Counted from the first letter of the stretch, positions 1 through 13,600 are shown. The stretch is 64,000 bases of DNA from Mesostigma viride (GCA_009746045.1 RPFO01000164.1:1884509-1948508); one strand, 5' to 3'. A program made the numbers and translations. The notes: a model not told the origin generated them from the letters alone.

Positions 1-603
1 TTATTATCCAATTATAGACCAGAGATGTAAAATAAAAACTTTCTCACGCATGCTGATCAAGACACTGCATATTTCTAGGTTTATTCTAGGAGGAGACGAA
101 ATGAAGCGTGTCCGTACCATACGTAATGGAATTGGGTGCTCAGGCTGTGAGTGTAGTCTATGGGCTGCACGAGCCCAGCTTAGGGACTGCCAAAAATTAA
201 GGCCGAGTTCCGGAGTTCCAGGCGGCCCGGGCCTGTTTCAGGGCGAACACAAAACCCGCGTAGGTAATTAAGTACTTGGAAAATCCCATGCTGTTCGTTT
301 TGCAGATCTATATTTCGACGCGGAACTCGCATGGGCATCTACCTGGAAATGCCATATAGGCCGGTGGAAAGGCGGCGCCGGCCAAAAGCCATAGGTACCA
401 GCCCTCGATCTTACTATAAGTACTTGCTCTATGCTACCTGCTAGCCTCACTTACTTACTATGCAGAGAGCTACTCTCAGCTGATACGCCATGCCCTATAG
501 CCATCAGTTTAGCCATATGATCATCTTCCACCCCGGCCGGCTATGTCCGCACCTTAGCTGCTGGAATACATAGTGGTGGAATACATAGTGGTTTCGATCA
601 ATA
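1..603. other. No gene recognised
   Basis: Mixed-composition sequence without a convincing reading frame or splice pattern. A short direct repeat of GGAATACATAGTGG occurs near 562-592, just before the first ORF1-only retroposon. Nothing else is supported. Confidence 0.5.
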
Positions 604-2250
604 GCCACGAGCCACGAGCCACGAGGTCGCCATGGCTGACGGCGAAGCTCATAACTTTCACGTTTGAGCACCGAATTCGGCTGTGAATATCACAATCGCT
701 TCGTCTTTCTAAGACGCACATGCTGATATAATTTTCCAAAGCTATTACGCAATATATGACGAGCAAACGCTCCTCGACGCAACGCAGCCTGGCGGCTGCG
801 CTAGGCCATGAAAATACGTCTGCAGCTCCGGCTGCAGCTTCGCCCTCAAGTCCGGCAGGCAGCGGTGACACTAGTCGCGCACTGGTGGTCGCCCCGCACC
901 CTCCCGGGCTTCATGCCTCGCCTTCAGCCTCGCCTGAGCCCAAACGCAGCCGCCCAACCGAACCTAGCTGGTCTGAGTACGACTTTGACGTTGACGGGTT
1001 ATTTTCCACCTTCGACGTCAACAGACCCGGCTATTTCGACTGGCCACCCGTCCGGATCCTGGAGCTTTTTTTTTATGGGTCGTATGCCTCCCTTTTCGAC
1101 AGTGTGCCAGCGCCTCCAACGCCATAAATGCTTCCGCAGCCAGTCTGGCGGCCAGTTCCAGCCCCGGCCGTGCACCTCAGTGACCTGTCTGGCTGGACGC
1201 GACCGCGCCTTCCGGCTCGCCGCCCTCTTTTCCATCCTTCAGCGCTGTGCCATTGACGTACGTCTGGCGCCCCATCCCCCTGACCGAATCCACCCTCCTC
1301 CTCCACCTCAACGAAGCCCTAGCTCTCACAGCACGTGACGCCCCTAGCTGCAGATGTGGCAGCTGTGAGTCGGCGCACGCTGGCTGCTGAGCTCCCCACC
1401 ATCCCCACCGCCACCGCCACCGCCCTCCTCGCCTCGCCCCCCAGGCTCCGCCTCCACCGACGCCATCACCGCCCGGCCTGGCAGCTCCGCGCCATTGACC
1501 AGCGCCTTAAGGACAATGCCATCGCCATCGAGGTATTGCAAAACACCGCAGGCCTCGGGCGCCCAGGCGGTGAAGGACATTGCCGCCAAGCCACTGCCTC
1601 GGCTGGCCTGGCTGGCGATGCTCCTCCCATCCCGACCTGGGCGGACATGCTTAAGCAGCACGCCATCTCCACCACCTCCGCCGTCGCAGCACAGCTCGAG
1701 CAACAGCAGAAGCTCGACCTCCGCGAGGAGGCCGAGCTCGCCAAGCGCAGCCTCAACGTCATCGTCAAGAACTTCGACATCAAGGAAGGTGAGAATTCCG
1801 AGAAGCTTGCACGTGCGTTTGAGAGCAAAATCCTTGCACGCATGGGCCTAGCTTCTTGGCGAGATTAGGCTGGCCGCCCATTGCCTTCCCCGCACGCGGG
1901 GTAAGGCAGGGGCCGGCCCCCGCTTCTTCTCATCTTTAAGAGCCCATCGGACAAGATTTCGTTTCTTGAGACACCGCAATTAAGCGGCTCGAGAACACTC
2001 CCTTCACCATGGACGACGACTTGACCCTGGCGCAGCAACAACGGCGACGGGAGCTATGGCCGACAGCTACCTCCAGCTCCGGCGCAGACCAAGGCGGGCC
2101 AGCCAGTGTACTGGAAGGGGGCGGCCATCTACGTCGGCCACAAGCCCAGGCTGGCACGTGACCCCCGCGACCATCGCGGCCCCAGCGACCCCAGCCGCCC
2201 CAGCCTAGGGGAATACAGCAGTAGTAGTGTAGAATAGTTAGACCGTGGCC
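604..2250 (+). pseudogene. ORF1-only retroposon, copy A (frame-broken)
   Basis: The element starts with tandem ACGAGCC units (604-625) and a conserved leader of about 150 bases, followed by an ATG at 756 and a stop near 2206. It is collinear with copies at 17094-18479 and 50466-51142/63228-63936. The encoded protein has a Ser/Pro/Ala-rich N-terminus, a middle part around TPLAADVAA, a coiled-coil-like stretch (DLREEAELAKRSLNVIVKN) and a C-terminal block with LDDDLTLAQQQRRREL. That layout resembles LINE ORF1 proteins (coiled coil, RRM-like, C-terminal domain). Frame changes near 1100, 1330, 1860 and 1975 break it. No ORF2 follows, as in the mammalian half-L1 (HAL1) elements that carry ORF1 alone. 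Family assignment is inference from layout. Confidence 0.72.
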
Positions 2251-2905
2251 TTCATGTACATGCCCGCCTACTACAGGCACTATACCAGCTGATGCCTAGC
2301 ATTTTTAGTCATGCACATGTGTGCCTATGATGAGCCACACTCCAGATGATGCCTAGCTTTGTTTCATTATGCAGTGCCCATGCAGGGAGTCACTCATCTG
2401 CTGAGAAGCCCTGCCCTAGCTCTTGTATAGCTATGCTGATCTTTCCCCCCATGACAGGCTCCCCCTTAGCTGGGCATAGCTTGATAGATCATGGGGCTGC
2501 AGGTGCCCTGGGGCACCTAGTAGCAAGGGTCGTTTACATTCCCACCCTTGCAGGAAGTAGCTTGGAATGTATTATAGGCCATATGCCCCTTCTCTGGGCT
2601 ATTAATTAATTAATTCATTAGAAACATAACTCCGTTGGGAGTAGTACATGTAGCACATATCCCTGAGAAGGGGCATACATGGCTTTTAATACATTCTGGG
2701 CTACTTCCTGCAAGGGTGGGAATGTAAGCTACCCTTGCTCTAGGTGCACCAGGGCACCTGCACCCTCATGATCTTCACACTATGCCCAGCTAAGGGGGAG
2801 TATGTCATGTGGGGGAAGATCATCATGGCTATACAAGAGCTACTAGGGCATGGCTTCTCGACAGAGAGCATCTCTCTGCATGGCATATAGCATGGCTAAA
2901 TTCTT
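2250..2905. repeat. Inverted pair of ORF1-element 3' ends (palindrome)
   Basis: Two arms of about 270 bases face each other around an A/T tail near 2600-2625. The left arm (plus) is the 3' untranslated region of copy A. The right arm is the same sequence in minus orientation and ends at the centre with the hairpin ACTCC-CAAC-GGAGT and AATT repeats. Shared landmarks in both arms are TTCCCACCCTTGCAGGAAGT and the CCATGCAG/AGTCACTC block. Two elements joined tail to tail, or one inserted in the other's tail, would give this. Confidence 0.72.
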
Positions 2906-3049
2906 AAAGCGACATCCATGGGGGTCCCATTCAAGCAGGGCGTGGCTAAATTCTGAAGGCATCATCCATGGGGGCCATTATGGGCGCACATGCGCGTAGG
3001 CCACATGCTAGGCTAAGCCTGACTAATTTACACTACTGGTATATATTCC

Positions 3050-3475
3050 CTAGACTGAGGTGGCAGGGGGGGCCTGCCAGGGCTTGTGGTCAACGTGGAT
3101 GACCCCCCCCCTCCAGTATACCAGCTTCCCCATTGCGCTCTGCCGGAGCTGAAGGTAGGTCGGCCATAGCTCGCGTCGCCGCTGTTGCTGGGCCAGGGTC
3201 AAGTCGTCGTCCAGCGTGAAGCGAGTCCTCAAGAGCTTCTTGCGGCATTTAAGGAACGACAGCTTGTCCGCCATGTACTTAACGGTGAGGAGCACGGGTG
3301 CCGGGCCAGCCTTCCCCCGCGCGCGGGGGAGGCGGACAGCCGACATGTCCATCTCACCAGTGAGTAGCATGGGGGCGAAAATGTCGCGCTTAAATGCCTC
3401 ACGAAGGCTTTCTGGGCTATGTGCTACATATACTCCCAACGGAGTTATGTTCCTAATTAATTAATTAATTAATAG
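3050..3475 (-). pseudogene. ORF1 C-terminal fragment joined to an inverted 3' tail
   Basis: From about 3415 down to 3050 the minus strand reads the ORF1 C-terminal half (LPRARGKAGPAPVLLT, then FTLDDDLTLAQQQRRREL, then a stop). At 3416-3475 the plus strand reads the 3' hairpin GTGCTACATATACTCCCAAC with GGAG and an AATT tail. Body and tail are therefore in opposite orientation. The fragment has an open frame of about 115 codons but no start of its own. Confidence 0.7.
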
Positions 3476-3594
3476 TGATGCAGGTTCACCTTGTGCACCC
3501 AGAGCAGGTGTAACTAGTTTACATGCCCCCTACCCTTGCAGAAAGTAGCCCAGAATGTATTGAAAGCCACATGCCCCTTTTCATGGATATGTGC

Positions 3595-3650
3595 TACATG
3601 TACTCCCAACGGAGATATGTTCCAATTTAATAAATTTTAATCGATTTGAT
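3595..3650 (+). repeat. Retroposon 3' terminus (hairpin plus A/T tail)
   Basis: The plus strand reads GTGCTACATGTACTCCCAAC followed by GGAGATATGTT and an A/T-rich tail. This matches the 3' ends of the ORF1-only family and lies after the same TTGCAGAAAGTAGCCC block seen in the arms. It is a truncated copy of the family's 3' end. Confidence 0.65.
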
Positions 3651-3798
3651 GCATGACGCATGCAGCCTATACATTAATTAATGACGCATGCAGCCTATAC
3701 ATGATAAACTAGTAATCCCGCATGATGCGCTGATTGGTGTGCCAGTTTGAGCTCGACTTGCTCCTATGCTCATCACATAGCCAAAATGATAACCATGC

Positions 3799-4353
3799 TG
3801 AAGTACCGAAGTACTTGCGTGTCACGCGCATGGGCATGCCACAGAGTACTATGCTAATCTCAATTAATGTTAGAAAATAATTATGACACGCAAGTTACAT
3901 GCAAAAAGCGTCTGGATCATGCCCCAACCATAAAGTCTCTGGAGGGGGATATAATCCTCATCCGAGCTGTACGTCCTCTAGAGTAATGGCCGACGTACAA
4001 GGCGGTGTAAGACGGTATAAGACATGCTTGCAGCTCGGTACAAGATGGCCAATTAAAAGCACTTCGGTGCTCCATGACTCCCCAACGGGAGCACGAGTTA
4101 AATTAACTAATTAATAATATATGGCCAACTAATTGGCTGCATGTTCCGCACGGCCTCATTAGGGCAGTTGGCATGAATCTAGAGGCATGACTGTCTGTAT
4201 ACCTCACACCAACCTTTGGTTTATAGCACCTACATCCCCCTCTAGTGACTAAATGGTTGGGGCATGATGTAGATGATATTTGTAACTTTTGTGTAATTAT
4301 GAGATAAGCATAGTACTCCGTACGCATGCCCATCCGCATGACACGCAAGTACT
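3799..4353. mobile_element. Fold-back MITE with long imperfect inverted repeats
   Basis: The left end reads AAGTACTTGCGTGTCACGCG and the right end, read in reverse complement, begins AAGTACTTGCGTGTCATGCG. Similarity continues inward for about 150 bases with gaps (GAGTACTATGCT, then CATGCCCCAACCAT, then GAGGGGGAT in both arms). No coding capacity is visible. No clear target duplication was found. A partial copy of the right end lies at 8050-8150. A small retroposon is nested inside at 4053-4120. Confidence 0.65.
4053..4120 (+). mobile_element. 5'-truncated retroposon with 8-bp target duplication
   Basis: A 68-base insertion is flanked by the direct repeat ATGGCCAA (4045-4052 and 4121-4128). 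It contains CTCCC-CAAC-GGGAG and ends in an AATTAACTAATTAATAAT tail. The duplication and tail are the signature of target-primed reverse transcription, and the hairpin corresponds to that of the LINE and the ORF1-only family. Confidence 0.75.
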
Positions 4354-4692
4354 TATAGCACGCACAGATGGTAAAGCAAGCTGCATGGTACCATTTATGT
4401 TTTGCATGTCTCGTCTGTTCATGGCCGGCACCTCCTACCCGTTACTGTGCTGGCCAATATGAGCAAGCCACGAACCAAGTCATACAAGTCTGCTGTCTTA
4501 CCCGATACATCTAGGCAGCCCGTCTAAGTTGCTGATGTATCATGATGGCAATTCTTGTGTGCACGTACAGAGTGCTGGGCACTTGCTGCATCTGAGATGC
4601 GCAAGCAAGCTTCCAAATGTGCTGGCACAATCTTAATACACAGCAGGAAATGCCTGCGTGAAATCAAATCAAGAGGACAGGCCTGCATTGCC

Positions 4693-7600
4693 TCAAACAC
4701 TGCGCCCGCTGGTGCCAGGTCGCAGGTTCAGTTGACGGTACAGCTGCGATCGCACCTTCTTGGCAGCTTCAATCTGCTTGGGATGAAATCATGATGAAGA
4801 ATCCACATTGCAAGTCCACAACGCTTGGTTCAGAGAAAGGGGATTGTGAGAATGCATGGCAATGAATGTGATCAATGAAAGATGTCCCGTGGCATGGTGA
4901 TGCCTATTCTCTTTACTGCATCAGCAGCAGTGACTACAGCACTCTTGTCCATGCGAGCTTGCAAGTAAGCCATACTCCCTTCCTGTCAGGCAGTTCTCTT
5001 AAAGTGCTGTCAGCAATGCATGCAGTCTCGCTTTAATTGATTTCTTGCTAACCGCCCACTGCACCAGCAGGCCATGCAGGGGTGACATCAGGGACGGTCA
5101 TCACGGACATGCTGCATGAGAACACCCCCAGCTAGTATGAGACCGACCGCACAACTGTCCCCACGAAACACAGCAGGACAAGCACACAGCTACCATGGCA
5201 CACCGTTGTACGGCCACACGTTCTCTTGACCGATGCCCTTTCCAAACCAAAGGCCTCGTGCATAGCCTACTTGCCGCTTCTGCCGCATGGGTCAATTTGT
5301 CTGCAAAGAGCAATCCTTACTTCACCAGCAGTTGCTTTTTAACCATTGCATCATTCACAATGTTCCACAACCAGCATTAGCAATCATTCCATAATTCATT
5401 GTTTCATAAACGTTTGCAACACCATCAATATTGTCTGCTTGGCCGCATGGGTGACAAGGGGCCCTCACCTCGGATGCCGTCATGCGCATGCGCGGGCTGA
5501 GCGCCGAGTCGCTGAAACCGGACAGCTCGGCGGCGTCCATCTCGTCGTCCCACGCCGACAACAGGCTCGCGCTGTTCGCTGCGGCCAAGGGGGACATGCC
5601 ACATGCGGCCGCCTTGGCGCGCAGGTGGCCTGCTGCGGTGGAGGCATCCACTGAGGCACCTGACTTGTCTGCAACTGGGGATGATGCAGGGGAGCAGAGA
5701 CAAGATGGTGGTTGACGACCAGATGTCAAACTGGATTTCCAGCAGATGCGTCAGACCTCTTGCATGGAAGGTGAACAAGCAAGCAAAACTGGGGCAATAG
5801 AAATGATAAGACATACTCCATTCTCCTCGAGTGATACAGGCAACCGTCACCGTCCACACCTACCTTGTCCCTGGTATGCCATTGCCCTGCTCGGGGTTCC
5901 ATCCAGTATTTCGAGTTGTTTGAATGCTGTAGTTAGTGCTGCTGGACATATAACATGACTGAACTTGTGTGTTCAGTTTGGATAGGAGTTGAAGGCTATG
6001 CGCGTATGGATGGAGTGGGGACGTGGCGAGAATGTGGGGAACCGGCGAGGGAGGCTGAGCCCGCAAGCCGCCACTGATTGCTTATCAGTGCGCTCCTGGC
6101 GGCGGGCCAGCCAGCCAGGAGCTCCGCGGCGCGGCGTTAAGTGACGACGTGACCTCGAGCCGCTGACCCGAGACTACCGGTGCTCAGCTTAAGTCTTAAG
6201 CTACCGAGGGCGACGGTTCGCTGACTGTCACAGCAAAGGCTGGCGGCCGTACCTAACTGAGGTGCCAACTGGCAACTAGGCACCAACACTGACTGCCCGC
6301 CTAACTAGGCGTCCGGGCCGGTAACTACCGGCCACCGGATAGATGCCACCTCGGGAGAACAACTATAGGTGTGCCTGATAGTTCATATTTTACAATGGCA
6401 TGAGCAAAGGGCAATGCCCAGATGTGGGGGGGACTTGCCACTACTCTCTAGGGCAATTCTCAAGCCTCCAGCATGCACAACCTGGCAGACTAAGGCAAGC
6501 ATACACACCCCTGAACTTGACCTTCCACACTGGGCTGAACCTCACCTGTGCCCCCAAAACATTCCGAACAAATAACCCCTTCCCACGATGCCCAACGGTG
6601 GCCATGAGACACGCCCCATGTCACGTGGGTCATGGGACGTGGCGGAACGGCCCGGTACGCAACCATGCATCCCGTGACCACACAACAAGCACATAAAGCA
6701 CTCAGGAGCCGCGCTCCCACAGGTGGTTACTGTGCACTAAACTGACATCAAGGACCATCACTGGCGCGGCAGCCTACCACCTGGAGACATCTCAAGCACC
6801 GGCTCTACCTCCTTGTGTGTTATATGGGCACAATGACAAAGTGCCAAGGGCGAACATGGGGTAGATCGCGTTGTCCCAAACTTAAGGGTCGCCGCATACG
6901 GTGCCTAGTCCCCTGGTTCCCCTTAGGCCACAGGACCAAATGTCACAGTGCGATAACAAAGGGCGCGTCGCTCACCCCCCCGGCTGATCATCTTGAGCTT
7001 CTTCTTGAGGAAGGCGATCTTGTTGCGCGCGAGGATGTCGTTGTAGCTCACGCGCGCACGCAGCTGGCGCCGTAGGTCTGCGCGGGATGAACACGAACCA
7101 AGGGGCACACGGCACCAAAGTGGACGTGATGGGCCAGCGTCCAATGATGGACTAGCTGGGAGCACAAGGACTAAGCACACCCTGCGATGGGCCTGATACC
7201 ACACACCAAATCATCAACTAGGGCTCTGGTAAGTGCCACAGGCACTTTCTGTCGGTCGTTTTTAGACAGGCATAGGAAATGTCACGGTACTTAAAGATTC
7301 TAGCAGTCTTGCTCGTTGCTACTGCTTTTACCTCTGGTGCGCCTGGTTCATGGTTGGAGTCAGCAGGCGCAATGGCACAAACCTCGCAGGGCACGCGCAC
7401 GCCGCCAAAGTCAGGACGCAGTAAACCAACCACCCCACAGTTAGGTTCAATAGTGCCGGAACCTTTTGCCGCCTGAGGCAAATCGGGCCGGAACACTATT
7501 TTGCCCAGAAGAACCACTTCCGAGCACCCAAGTTAATTCGGCCTTCTGGCACTATTTAACCTAACTCCCACCCCACATGCAAACACCCATGGGCCACCAG

Positions 7601-10600
7601 AAGGCGCCAGGGCGTGCCCAGGGTGCCCCACCTGTGAGCTCGTCGTGCGTGTGGACGGTGAAGCCGGCCTTGAGCGTGCCCATGCCGGGGGCAACACGCT
7701 GCGCGCCGCGGCCCTTGAAGTAGCGCCGCCAGATCTTGTTGATCTGGAGGATGAGGTCCATGAACGGCTGCGAGGGCAGGTTGGGCTGGTACTTGTCCAG
7801 GAAATGCTGGGCATGGGGAAGGAAAAGGAAGGTGCGGAGCCAGGCATGGGGAGCAGGGCTAGGTTATATGGTGACAGCTGCATGGCAGATCGTGTCCACT
7901 GAGTATCTGCATGACAGAGAGTATCCGCCGCACACCTTGTTAATCAACTGCTCAGCGACCCGACAATACTTCGTACTCCGCGCGATGAGCCACACACCGC
8001 CAAGCCTGGCCCCCATGTACCTGATAGTCAACCCTCGAACCCCCCTCGATGCAGACGATATTTGTAACTTTTGTGTAATTATTTTTCTTATGAGATTAGC
8101 ATAGTACTCCGTGGCATGCCCATGCGCATGACAACCAGGTACTTACTCACTTACTCAAACCCCCCTTGCCCCCCGTGTCCGACGTGTCCGTGCACTTACC
8201 TAGGCAAACCCCGCATGTTCACCCAAACACGCACCCACCTATGCACACAGGCGACCGCATTCCCACCCCCCAGGCCCCCAAGTACGTTTCTTCCTTTGTA
8301 CGCATCGTCCTCCCCAGCCCCTCCCCGTCCATCTCCCTGGGTCCTTTCTGGGTGGGTCCGTGTCTCCTCCACAGCTCAGTGGCTTCTGGACACATGCTTT
8401 TAACCTGTGTCTTGTCCTGCTATCTCCCACAACCACCCTGCTGTTGCTGCTGTGATACATGGGAAATCCGCTGCCCCAACTGCCTTCAGTCCCCCACAGC
8501 CTGTGGAAGCGGGCGTCACTCACGTTGACCACGGCCAGCACCTCGCTGGGCACCCAGTAGAGGATCTCGTCCGAGGGGCGCACAGGGCGGTCGCCGACCT
8601 GCACGGGGCGAGTACGAATAGCGGTCAGCAAGACACGATATTGACAGGGTCAGCCAATGAGTACTGTCACACGCTACTAGGTGAAAACAGTGGAGGATGA
8701 CTCCAGAAGGCTCCTTCAGAGGAGGTGACTCATTGGGTGTGACGGGGGCACACATCTGTAGCCGATTCCTACGGGCATGCCACAGGCTACAAACAAGGCA
8801 ATATTCAGGGGACAGCTCTATGTGCCTCCACACAGTGAGCTTGCGGGGATATAAGCCTTGGCCAGACAGCCAACCTTTTGTGTATGCACATTCTATGGCT
8901 TTCAGAGTTATAGAAGATATCAGAGGCTTGTAGCAAAAAAAAAAAAAAAAAGTTGGGCCGACATGACCAACCATACTCGATGGTCAGCCAGCACATTCCA
9001 TGGGAAGGAATGGACGCTGCTGGCCATCACACGGCTCCAGACTACATGCAGGCAACGCTTGCAGCCAGGCGATGCTGTGCACACAGGAACGCTTGCTTGG
9101 TCCCTGCCAGCCGCGACCCAGCCGAATGCCTGGGCAGTCGTGGCAAACACTTGAAGAGGAGCACTCCCTTGTGTCCGTACTCCCAGTCCTCCCAACGCCC
9201 CATCCCCAGCAAACTGTCCTCCCACCTCTGGGCTGCGCATGCCAACACAAGAACAAGGAAGCGTGGGGGATGGTTGACCTGTACAAGCGCCACATCAATA
9301 AAACCCACCTCTGGGTTGTACGTGCCGGTGACGAACCCCTCGGTGACAAGCGCCTCGGATAGCGGAATGTAGGTGCTGCCGTTGCGGCGGCAGAGGTCCA
9401 TGACCAGCAGCTTGAACTCGGGCGTGTGTGACAGCAGCCGCACCAGCCGCGCGTTGTCCTTCATCGTCTCGTCCAGTGTCGCCTGCAGCTGGCGGCCGGG
9501 GTGGCGGCGGACAGCATCCTCGAGGAACTCGATCTGGTCCTTCTGTTTGCGCAGGGTCAGCTCTTGCTCTGGGGGAACGGGTCGCAGAAGAGGGGCGTGG
9601 CAGCGAGGGCAAGAGGGGGAAAGGGAGAAAGGGGGGGGAGGGAACAGGGGGAAAAGGGAGGATGAAGGGTTAATGAGGAAGGAGGGGGAAGGCAAGGGGA
9701 AAGGAGAGGGAAAGGAGGGGGACCAGATTTTCCAAGTGACACAGGTAGGTTGGTTGATTTATTTGCAATTCAGCATTCCTACTAGCTTGGAGGCAAATAC
9801 TGTAATTGAATTTCCTACATTTCATGCGAGATGCTGTTCAGGGGAGGACACAGTGCGGGGAGACAGGCTAGGTGTGAATTTGCACACTGGAAGTCTTTTA
9901 GCTAGTTTTCACTGGTGGGTGTGCATTGCTGTAAGAACTAACTAGAGATGGAGGCATAGACACTGGCTGCTTCCACCTGAAGGTTAAGCCATAGGCCCAT
10001 GCTGGCCTGTGGATTTCTCATCCACACGATGTGCAGTAGGAAAAATAAGAATAAATAACCTGGTACGACTTAATGCCAGGTGCGCAGCTTCACAGCTGCT
10101 TCGGTGGGTGTGGCAAGAAGCACATGTAATGTAATTGGTAGAAATAAATCCAGCGACCGCCACTCGACGGGATTCCTCTTTCATCCTCGCCGTTGCCCAA
10201 CTCTGTTCGGCGGCCAAGTCCCCCGTGCCGCTGTGTACCTTGCCTCAATGCACAGTCGTGCCCCTTTGACCATCGCAGGGGGTTAGCCCCACAAGCAAGC
10301 CCCGCCACAAGCATGTGCTTGCCTGAAGCCTTCATGGGCTTGCCCCTCACGCGATAGCGGTCGCCAGAACTCACCTGACTGCAGCAGCCCCAATGTGCCT
10401 CTGATGATCACCACCGTGAACCCATGGCTCTATCTGCTGCCAGCAAGCCCGCAAGATCCTATCCGCTGCCACCATGTGCGCACGGCCCTACCGCCTGCCT
10501 ATGACCTATCCCACAGGGTTCTAGCGCCTGCCACCATGCGCGCGAGCCTTTCATGCCTGCCATTATCCGCACATCGCTTCCGTGCCCCACCCACCAGCGC

Positions 10601-13600
10601 ACTTGGCGTCCAGCGCGGCGATCGTCTCGCGGTGCTTGCGGTCCTCCCCCTTGAGGTACTTGGCGTCGCGCTCCCACGACTCCAGCTGGCCCTTGGTCAT
10701 GACCAGCCGGTGCTCCGCCTCCTTCAACTGCGACGGACAGAGACAGCATGGTAGTGGGGAGACCTTACATTATTTGGAGCGGCATGACAATCGGACGCGT
10801 GGAACAGCCTGTTAGCGCAAGCATCGCGAGGTAGTACTCTCAAGGAGACAACTATCAAGGAGGGTAGTACTCTAGGTAGTGCATGACCGAAAACTAAAGG
10901 ACGTCATAGGGAGACGGGCGTGTAAGGACACACTGGGCGTGGTTCTGCGCGGGTGGTCTCCCACCAGAGGTGACCCCTACGGCTTGGCACGGCGACCCTC
11001 TGTTGACAAAGTACTGGACCTGTGATGCTGGTCTCACGAAGCCAGGGCCACCTCGTTGCTGCGGTGCTGTGCCATGTGGCGCACCAGCAGCGCCCATATC
11101 GTTCACCTGGTGCCAGGGGCACGAGCCCTGGGGGGTGGCAAATGGTTACTGTCGTTCCGTATACGTTTCAGGATGAAGCAAGCTAGTCACTGATACATCC
11201 GCATCTTGGCTGATAAGAGGCAAGCGGGCAAGGGGCTGCTACGGAGAAAAGGGTTGCATGGTGGTGTGTTGATTACCGGTCTTCACATGCACCTCGTCCT
11301 CACCTTTGTTCTGGGACCGCAGAAGAGGCCATCAGCCGTGGAATGTGATACAGAAACCATGGGCTACAAAAAGGGCCACGCTGCACCATGTTGTTGGCGA
11401 CCACCGTCTGCGCGTGCACATGCCTGAATATTATATCAAGGAGACAAACAGCGCAGGCCAGAAATCGGGAGAATCCGGACCATGGTAGCTCGAGCCTGCC
11501 GTTATCTTGTCCACGTTTTCGAGTCTTCAGGATGATGAATATGAATGGAGATGGAAATATAATAGTTTATAGTGATACTGATGAAGGCAGCACAGTGCAG
11601 CAGAGGCGCGCCCTTCCCCCCCTCACGTTGGTGTCGGCGTCCACCAGCTGCGCGTGCACATGCCTGCACCTAGCAACAGCAACAACAATAAACGCTGTAC
11701 CTTGGTGTCGACGTCCACCAGCTGCGCGTGCAGCCGGTCCACCTCCACCTCCAGCCGGTCGCGCTCGCGCAGCACGTGCAGGATGCCGTACTGCTGCGCC
11801 GTAGCTGCAAACTTGTGCTGCTGCACCTCCTGCTTCTTCTCCTGCATGCAGGGCGATCGGGGTAGGCAGCAGAGCAAATGACTGGATGAGGGGGATGAAG
11901 ATAAGAATCAGGAGGCGGCATAGGATGAAGGTGGTGTTTGGGCAGACTTTTGAAAAGGGGGGGGGGGAGGGGGACAGAGGTGGAGGCACAACTAAAGCTA
12001 AGACTACCAGAAACACAATGCAGTCCTGTACATACAAGAACCCCTACACGCGTGCCTTGCAATGAAAGCCACCAAGCCTGCAGGTAGTTGAAAAAACTGT
12101 TTCCTGCGAACAGCCCATAAACCTGCCAGCGACTTCCTTAAAATGGCCATGACACATCCAGGCAAGGGGTGGCCTATGCAAGCCATACGTCAACGCATGC
12201 ACAGCCTAAAAGAAAGGTCGTGCCAGCATCTGACATGGCTGAAACCCCGCTTGCTGGCCATCCCGCCTTTGCCGAGCCATCTCGCCCCTCTAGTACAGAA
12301 ATAAAAGACACGAAAGATTTCGTCCTCAGCCCGACCATCCTACTCCTCCCCCCGTTTGCGCCCACCCACCTCCAGCTCCCGTGATAGCCCATTGGCCAGC
12401 CGGTTGCGCGCATGGCCCTCGTCGCGCAGGATGGCCTCGGTGCGCTGGAAGTGGTCCTCTAATTCTGCGCACCGCTGCGTGAGCGCGTCAATGCGCGCCT
12501 GGTACTCGGCCGACACCTTGGGCCAAGGCGACACAGGATGTGATTGGCGACACAGGAAATCAATGACGACACAGGAAATCATTGACGACGTCGCCAACGT
12601 AATCATACTATGTCTGTGAGGGGTCTGTGGGGGTCACTTATGTCCATGGGGTCATCCACGTCCGTGGGTTCATCCAAATCATGGGGACCATTCACGTCCA
12701 ATGGGGATTAAATACCTTTGGGGGGGGTGACTCATGTCCAATCGGGGTGAGCGTTGGTGCGATGGTAGCGGTTGCATAGGAAAGGGCGTGGGTCTTGCAA
12801 AACCGGCCTATAAAACACACACACACACACATACGGAAATTAAATTTCTGGTTTATACTGCATTCTGCAGTAGGAAGAGAAACTACAAAAAAAGAAACTG
12901 AATTGTGGAACGGCAATGCCCAAACTGTCTGTATCCGGACGCAACGCTTGTGGGGGCAAATCACACTTCAATTTGATGAATTTTATTTTCCGCACCAGCA
13001 ACCAGTGCAGCTAGTGACAAAACAGTGAGTAAGGCACACGTCTTAAAAAAAAAAAAAAAAAAGCCATCGCATGGTAGTGATGGGGATATGTTGAGATGCT
13101 GTCGCTGTAGAATTTACCATCAACAACAGAGTTTTTCTCCACGCATCAGCCGGGGGAATCCCCATGCCGTTGTTCAGAATATGAAACATGATGGAAAAAC
13201 AATCCCTGCTCGCACGTTTCCTTAACCTTAAGGGCACGCCTCGTTTGCCCGTGAACCGGGAACTCGAGGACACGCCTCGTTTGTCCGGGAACCGGGAACT
13301 CATGCGGTACTTACCCGTGCGTGCTCCGTTGCGACCCTGTGCGCGTCGATGGTGGCGCTATCCAATTGCCGACGAACGTTTCTCCAAACAGCCTTTGATA
13401 ACCAGACGCCGCCTCCGGGATCCACGGCCACTTCGTCCGTTACTAAAGGAGGTCGATGAGGTAGAGGAGTGCTGTGGGAAAGATGAACGCCCTTCGCGTT
13501 GCTGTCGGCGAGCGTATTATGGCGAGGCACTCCACTCGTGACCGGTGCCGTCATTGGAGGGCGATTGACGTAAGAGGAAGTGGCTGGAACTCGTATAAAT

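Noticed and set aside
5930-6310. Solo LTR with AGTTAG...CTAACT ends in an intron
   Set aside because: AGTTAG at 5930 and CTAACT near 6255 or 6304 occur, but the flanking 5-mers do not match and there is no clear similarity to either LTR.
7279-7476. Plus-strand 65-codon frame with a signal-peptide-like start (MSRYLKILAVLLVATAF)
   Set aside because: It lies in an intron of the minus-strand gene and its end is inside a MITE. Hydrophobic N-termini are common by chance.
8936-8952. A17 run as a retroposon poly(A) tail
   Set aside because: No flanking duplication or upstream element could be recognised. The same applies to the A run at 13046-13062.
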